NCBI RefSeq assembly: GCF_000143415.4
Contig: NW_003314270.1
Span: forward strand, 2,899,823-2,963,822
From: Selaginella moellendorffii
Taxonomy: Eukaryota > Streptophyta > Lycopodiopsida > Selaginellales > Selaginellaceae
Length of the DNA stretch: 64,000 nt
Reading direction: 5' to 3'
Positions 58,212 to 64,000 of the stretch are shown here, piece after piece. Under the pieces are notes generated by a model, which saw only the letters and a list, made by a program, of their open reading frames with translations, searched no databases and was not told where the DNA came from. Positions within the stretch are counted from its first letter, which is position 1. The number at the start of each line of letters is the position of its first letter. Made by a program: the position numbers and the translations under genes.

Positions 58212-60351
58212 TTAAACGTCCATGGCTGAAAGCAAGACGTAGATGTTCTTGTAGTTCTTGGGGGACGGGTCACTGATGCCGCATTTCTTGGCCTCCACTT
58301 CCAGCAATTCTCTCGTCTTCAGTCTCTTGTAGAGTGCCCATTTCCGAGGAGGCAAGCTCTTTAGAAGTTGGCGATAGCTGTGCTCTTGCATGGCTTTGGC
58401 CTTCTTCCTCCGTTCCATTTCCCTCTCCCTGACTTCCCCGAGCTTCCGGAGGAGCAACACTTCCTCCTGTCCCAGATTCTGGTCAAAGCACTGATCAAAC
58501 TGGAGCTGTTCCCTCTGGTACTCCACCAACGACTCTTGTGACTGAACCAGCCTGCTGGACGTGGGCGATGAACCTCCTCTGGAAGAAGAAGCTGAACGTC
58601 CACTGGAAGAAGAAGCCTTCCGGGACTCCTCCAACGATTCTACCTTCACAGGGCAGAGGTAAACATAGTACCAGATGCAGGGTCCAGTGTACCAGCGTTC
58701 CACTTGTGCTCGTTGCATGAACTGATACTCCGTTTTGGTGTGTCCCTCCAGGCTGAAGCGCTAAGAAATGCATCACCCCTTTCTCGTCAACCCACGCGAT
58801 AACCCCGTCAATGTACTTGAAAGAGTACCTGCCTGGTTTCAGGTACACAGGCTTGAAAGGCTCCCACTGGCTTGGATCTAACCGCACGGGTTCACCGTTT
58901 AGACACTTCAGCTCCACTGGACGACGCACACGCTGCTTGAATTTCAACCCCACCGCCATGATAGCCTCTGCTACAAACCCCTCGCAGGCCCATCCGATCT
59001 GGGGCCAGATGATGTCCGGGTCATCGAGTTTACCCTTCACAATGGCCTGGAATGTCGGTGAACGGAAAACCAGGCCCTTCAAACGCTCCAAAGCTGCCTC
59101 TAAATGGACTGCATAGATGAAGTCGGTGCAGAAACTACCATCTCCGCTGACAAAACTCTTGGACACCGATGCAGGATCACGTAAAGATTCCTCCGGGCCC
59201 TTGTAATCCTTGATGTACTTCCGTATGGATTTGAATGGTTCTCCCTGCTTAAACTTCAGCAGCACCGCCTGCCACGCCTGCTCATCATCTAGGAAACTTT
59301 CTGGTTGCTCTTCGTACACTCGCGTTTCCATGGCACCCGTTCGGACATCCAGCACCCCAAAATTTTTAAGCCTGGGCCTTTTCCTTGAAAAGGAGGTACC
59401 GGTGATGTCTCGTACATACTCGTCACACGCACTGCTGAGGTAGAACAAGGACATGGGGTGCTTTCCAGCAAACAAGAGAACATCCTCCTCACGGTCCGGA
59501 TGGTTCTTGAGCATCCCTCCAAGGACGGTGGTGGTTCCTCTTATGAACGAAGAATACTCCTCCTGTAGCGCGGATAATTCAATAAAAAAGCACCCGGAAA
59601 AAAAAAAAGAAAAAAAATAAAAATTAAAGGGAATGAGGCTTACCTCGCCAAAGTTATCTTTCAGCTCGTACTCTTCCATCTGGCTTGCGCCTACTCGCAC
59701 GTCATGAGCTTCAGGCGACAAGGTCTTGATTACAAAGTTGCACCCTCTTTCCAAAGCTTCCAGCCACTTCTTCGCCTCAGCTCGCCTGCGTGAAGTACCA
59801 TCGTCGTGTTGATCACCGTAGTTCCCTTCACCATCACTCACAAAGAAAATAAAATCCCCAGCCGCCTTTCTGCCCTCGAGAAAGTCAGACAACGACTCCA
59901 CAGAGCTGATGCGTCCAGTCTCTGCAAGCGCTTCCTCGCTGTCACTGTATGCAAACAGAAGAGAATCCTGAACTTGGCGCAGCGAGTCCTGACAAGCGTC
60001 CAAGTACCAAAAGCTTATTACTCTTTGAGAGCGTCCAACAAGCTCCACTGCAACCGCTCGCAAAATGCAACTCTTTCCTTTCCCCCTGGCACCAGTAATG
60101 AGCAGGCCCCGAGTCGGGGATTGTAGGTCTTCTTCTAGAACCAGCCTCACGATGTCCAAGTACGCCGAACGACCCACAAACTCAAATTCCCGTGGTGGCC
60201 TCTTGCCTACGGCGGTGGTACTCAAACCTGGAAAGGGCAACGCCTGCGAGCAGCCTGGATCCTGAAGCCCGACGAAATCCACATCGCGAAGCCGCGCCTT
60301 CACACGCTCCGCCTCCGCCTTCTTTCTTGCAAGCAGACGAGCGTGCGCCAT
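58212..60351 (-). pseudogene. P-loop NTPase / Crinkler-RHS-like gene, copy B, frameshifted
   Basis: Exon 1 is 60351-59644 (236 codons, start MAHARLLARKKAEAE), and exon 2 starts at 59562. Walker A (GARGKGKS) and the VSDGEG strand are intact. Compared with copy A, 11 bp are missing at 58756/58757, between two CTGA repeats. This deletes the V-T-V-S of the nuclease-like motif and shifts the frame, so the protein would end in unrelated sequence. The rest of the original frame (58718-58212, with FMQRAQVERWYTGP and the coiled coil) is still open and almost identical to copy A. Decay is therefore recent, or the shift is tolerated. Confidence 0.82.
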
Positions 60352-60370
60352 GGCAGCCGGAATTTTAGAG

Positions 60371-60850
60371 CCTTCAGCTGAAAGGTTGTGCCGTAACTTT
60401 TGGAGCGTTAGTTAATTTAGATCTTCATCCGGACTCCATGGTTTGAGAAGAAAAAATCTGTTTTAGGTGTGTAAGAATATACCTAGAGTATCTAGGCATA
60501 TTCTAAGATATTCTTGGTAAGAGAGAGGTTCTTCGTCAGAGAGGCCAAGCGGCTCTATCTCGTCATCGCCATCGTTCTCGGGTCTTTCTCTTGGATCTGG
60601 CCGCATCTCCAGCTTTCCAGGGATCAATCAGACAATCAATCACAGGAGATCGCATCGAGGGAAAGATGAAAAGAACGATTAAAGTTTGAGATGGAACAGG
60701 CAGAGTCGAGCTCGGCAAAATTGGCAACGTTTTAATAACAGCGTCATTCCAGCGTAATGGAGTGTACCAAGTTTAAAAGAATTTAAAAGGTGGAATATTC
60801 CTATAGGGCTTTGTGAATATTCATTCTGGGTTTAGGGTTCTTCGCATTTC
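60371..60850. promoter_or_regulatory. Divergent intergenic region between NTPase copy B and TRM2
   Basis: About 480 bp between divergently transcribed genes, so it should carry both promoters. It contains GAATATACCTAGAGTATCTA / GGCATATTCTAAGATATTC near 60475-60515, two half-palindromic blocks similar to GAATATGC motifs elsewhere in the window. Confidence 0.4.
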
Positions 60851-63536
60851 ATGGCAGGGGAGAAGGAGTGCGTAGCGCTGGCGCTCGGCAATGCTGCCGG
60901 TCTGGAGGAGGCGCCTGCCAGTGGCAATGATCCCACTGCCGCCGGTGATGATGAGGAGGAGGAGGTGAGGAATGATGGGGATCAGGAAGGGCGGAGCAAG
61001 GGATTGAGGAAGTGCGTCCAGAATTTGCCGTGGTCTATGGGCGGGGATGCTTTTAAAAGGCTCCTGGAAGAGCAAGTAAGCGTGTGACTGACTTTCTAGA
61101 TAGCTGGGTAGAATGATGGATGAGCAGGCTTTTCGTTGTGTTTCCTAGGATATAAAATTCGCCTCGGCCAAGAAGAGAAAGGGAAAGACTGTTGGCTTCG
61201 TGGAATTCGATGCTGCCGAGCACGCTGAGCACGCCAAAGTGGTAAATCATTTTTTTTTTCTCTAACTTTGCACTGTAGATACTGATAGATAGCAATCTGT
61301 TTATGTTGTAGAAACTAGAAGCGATGACGGGTTCCAAAGGGAAGAAGCCAAAGGTGTCGGATGCTCTTCCACGAAGCTGGGAGGCTGACGAAACTGGGAA
61401 TGGAGATGCGAAAGAAGAAAATGCCGAGCCGCCGAAAGATGTGAGTGAGGTTGTCACTCCTTTGGCTTCTCAGTCGTATGAGGAGCAACTACGAGAGAAG
61501 CGTGATGGCGTCGCAACAGTGCTTAGAAAGTTCGTAAGTATTTTTAAATTGCACTTGCTTCTTTTCTTTTCCTGAAGGTCGATAATACCGTCCAGGTTCG
61601 CCACACACGCAAGTGCTGCGTGCATGGTACTCCAGTTCCGGAATGGCTCACTCCGGGAAAAGAAAAAGGTAAATGTTGATAGAATAACTACTCGGATCTC
61701 TATTTCTGTTTTTTTCAACAGGGGGAATGGCTTGTGACTTTGAAGGCATTATTGCTTCTCCTGTGGTTGAAGGCTACCGTAACAAGTGTGAATTTAGCAT
61801 CGGATCTTCTGCCGATGGGGAAAGTGTTGTTGGATTTCAAATGGGGATGTTCAGGTGAGATCATCGATTTGTCGTGGGTCATTTATTTGACTTACTTAAA
61901 GGCCTTGTTCAGGAAAGGCATTACCGCAATTGGAAATCCCAGGAACTGTCGTAACGTGTCGGACATTGCAAAGTTTTATGCTGGTGCACTGGAAAGTTTT
62001 ATACGCACATCTGAGTTTCAAGTGTGGAACAAGGAAAATAACTCTGGCTTTTGGCGGATGTTGACGGTAAATCTTCCGTGCGTTTGTATCAGCAGCTCTA
62101 ATTTTTCTCCCTATCAAATGTTTAGGTTCGAGAAGGTCGACATCCTAGAACTTGTGAAGAAAAGGTTCCAACGGTTGCCGAAGTTATGCTTGTAGTGCAG
62201 GTGCGTGTGATGTTTCTTTTTTTTTTTTCTTTTTTTTTTTTTGACGATTCTGACTAGTACTTATCCAGGTATCTCCATCAGGTATTGCAAATGACGCAAA
62301 GATGAAAGAATATGAGCGTATGGCCCGGGAACTTTCAAGCGCTGCTTTTAGTGCATCACCACCTGTTACACTCACTGCTTTACTTGTCCAGGTTGAAAGC
62401 GTCACTCTTTATTTTTCCTGCTCTCAGCTTGCATTTCTAGGAACATGTGGGAGTTTCGAACGCTGCTCCTGCCGATGCTCCTTTAATTTCCTTGGCGATT
62501 CCGGGCACAGAAGTCTCTGTACAACATATTCACGATTATATTGGCGATCTGCAATTTAGGATTTCTCCGACAGCATTCTTCCAGGTTGCCATATCTCCTT
62601 TTTCTACTTGCAACTTAAAATGTATTTAATACAGGTCAATAGCTTTGCGGCTGAGAAGCTGTATGCGCTCGCTGGGGAGTGGGCTGGTCTTGGCCCCAAC
62701 ACTTTGCTCTTTGATATATGCTGCGGGACGGGGACTATAGGACTGACGCTTGCACGCAAAGTTGGCATGGTACATAATAGATCTTAAAATCTCTAGACGT
62801 GCCGTCTAATAACATTCCCTGGACGCTAGGTGGTGGGAATAGAGATAAATGCAGACGCAGTCACAGATGCCTTGACAAATGCGAAGCTCAATGACATTTC
62901 AAACTGTAGATTCGTGTGTGCTAAGGTAACGCATTGTCATGTTCGACTGGTCTATTTATTTGTTCCTTGATTCAGGCCGAAGACGTAGTAAATAAGCTAC
63001 TCAATGAATACGAGGTCCTTCCCGAAGAATCTTCGGAAGATAATGCTATGGACACTGATAAGAAACGCTTCTCCAATGTAGTGGTGATTGTGGATCCTCC
63101 ACGGAGTGGTTTGCACCCAACAGTAAGTTTGAGTTCTTGCTCTCATTTTATTTGTTTAAACTCGATCTAAGTTTCTACCTGCGAACAGGTTACAAAGGCC
63201 CTTCGAGTACATTCACGGCTCAAGCGCCTTGTGTAAGCTCGATAGTATGCTTTTAGAGCGGTACGAAACTCACCACATTGTTTTTACAGGTATGTATCAT
63301 GTAACCCCGACACGTTGATCGCAAACTCGATCGAGCTGTGTGCTCCCTCGAGCACGGCTGACAAGCAGAAAAACGGTCGAGGCATGAACATCAAAGGCAT
63401 GAGCAGCATGGGCTATGCTAGGCAGCGAATGAAGAACATGCCAAACTCGGAGCCATTCAAGCCTGTGAAGGCCGTGGCCGTGGACCTGTTCCCTCACACC
63501 CATCACTGTGAGATGGTGATGCTCCTCCAGAGGTAA
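60851..63536 (+). CDS. TRM2: TRM2/RumA-type tRNA (uracil-5-)-methyltransferase (636 aa, 14 exons)
   Basis: Methylates a uridine at C5 (in tRNA, T54 of the T-loop) using S-adenosylmethionine. Exons 60851-61075, 61149-61241, 61312-61533, 61596-61668, 61722-61854, 61913-62066, 62126-62200, 62269-62391, 62441-62584, 62635-62769, 62830-62925, 62976-63122, 63189-63232 and 63290-63536 join in frame; introns are 49-73 bp. An acidic N-terminus leads into an RRM-like part (LRKCVQNLPWSM, GKTVGFVEFDAAEHA), as in eukaryotic TRMT2A. Catalytic half: SAM motif LFDICCGTGTIG (about 439-450), DPPRSG (531-536), nucleophile C559 in YVSCNPDTL, and general base E629 in FPHTHHCEMV. All key residues are present. I see no CCCH zinc finger, unlike the Arabidopsis homologue annotated with one. 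Confidence 0.95.
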
Positions 63537-64000
63537 AAGATTGTGTTCTGCGTTTTTCCAGTCTCAAGTCTTTTTCCTTCAGGTAGCTTTGATTATTCCC
63601 TCAACTTCCATTTCACGATCGCATGGGTATAGCCCAACTTCAGAAAAGCAGCTCGAGTAGTGGACAGGGATCACTTGTCTGCCAAGCAGCATTCATTCGC
63701 GAAAATTTGCTGGAGGACGTGCCAAATATTCTTTTTGGCAAAGCAACCTGGGAAAAGAGAAGCTCCCACAAGCCGTAAGAATCTGAACTACCGTTAGAAC
63801 AATGCGAAGATTCTTGTCCATGAGGAGGCAATCTTATCTAAGCTATAAAAACAGTGCTGAGATTTCTGTCCAAACGACTCTTCTTCTCTTGTTTTTTTCC
63901 TGTTTGGGTGTCGGTATAGTTGACAATTACACATTCCTGGTGCGTTGTTTGATCTGGTATCGAGGAGAAGTTTTTTTGACCCTTCAGGACAAGCATATGC
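63537..64000. other. 3' flank of TRM2
   Basis: No further gene could be supported up to the window edge. The minus-strand open frame at 63640-63831 has no recognisable domain. Confidence 0.5.

Larger units (their letters stand above)
56600..60370. repeat. Second tandem segmental duplication, copy B
   Basis: Counterpart of 46130-49800. Copy B has many small indels in its noncoding left part and a near-identical coding part. Confidence 0.88.

Overview
This is nuclear DNA of a land plant, most likely a lycophyte of the Selaginella type. I infer that from four things: very short introns (about 40-75 bp in most genes), an intronless PLS-type PPR gene, plant-only families (NPH3/NPY, PA200 of plant type, 2OG dioxygenase), and compact GC-richer gene islands set in AT-rich, repeat-filled DNA. 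No bacterial features (operons, Shine-Dalgarno sites, CRISPR) are present.

Layout. 1-3349: 5' half of a minus-strand PA200/BLM10 proteasome-activator gene. 3350-4800: AT-rich spacer with a 3-unit, ~161-bp tandem repeat. About 4846-14020 and 24806-34745 are two copies of one segmental duplication. Each holds a ~0.5 kb foldback repeat, a broken minus-strand PPR pseudogene, a divergent plus-strand PPR gene and a three-exon 2OG-Fe(II) dioxygenase gene. Copy 2 is the functional-looking one: 568-aa PPR and 348-aa dioxygenase. In copy 1 the PPR gene has lost exactly 1065 bp in frame, and the dioxygenase has a nonsense mutation and a 1-bp deletion.

Between the two copies (about 14045-24523) is a three-layer nest of LTR retrotransposons. 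An LTR of family X was split by a minus-strand Ty3/gypsy chromovirus (14515-24498, perfect 5-bp target duplication AAAGG). Another family-X element (16469-20963) then inserted into the chromovirus integrase.

34746-38211: intergenic, with no gene I can support. 38212-40455: four-exon BTB-NPH3 (NPY-like) gene. 40532-46724: AT-rich block with matching inverted ends, likely a decayed DNA transposon. 47632-49778 and 58212-60351: tandemly duplicated minus-strand genes for a P-loop NTPase fused to a region resembling the REase-like domain of Crinkler/RHS-type proteins. The second copy is frameshifted by an 11-bp deletion that removes the conserved Q-x-T-V-S motif. They are separated by an F-box-like fragment, a tRNA-like relic and a 1.8-kb complex satellite (about 53736-55540). 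60851-63536: intact 14-exon TRM2/RumA-type tRNA (uracil-5)-methyltransferase gene.

The genes do not form a pathway. The housekeeping or developmental genes (PA200, NPY-like, TRM2) look single and intact. The families known to expand in this lineage (PPR, dioxygenase) and the NTPase/nuclease-like genes are duplicated, with one copy decaying in each case. A 100-N assembly gap lies at 6046-6145. Exon boundaries were read by eye from GT/AG signals and reading frame. Family assignments rest on recognised motifs, not on a database search.
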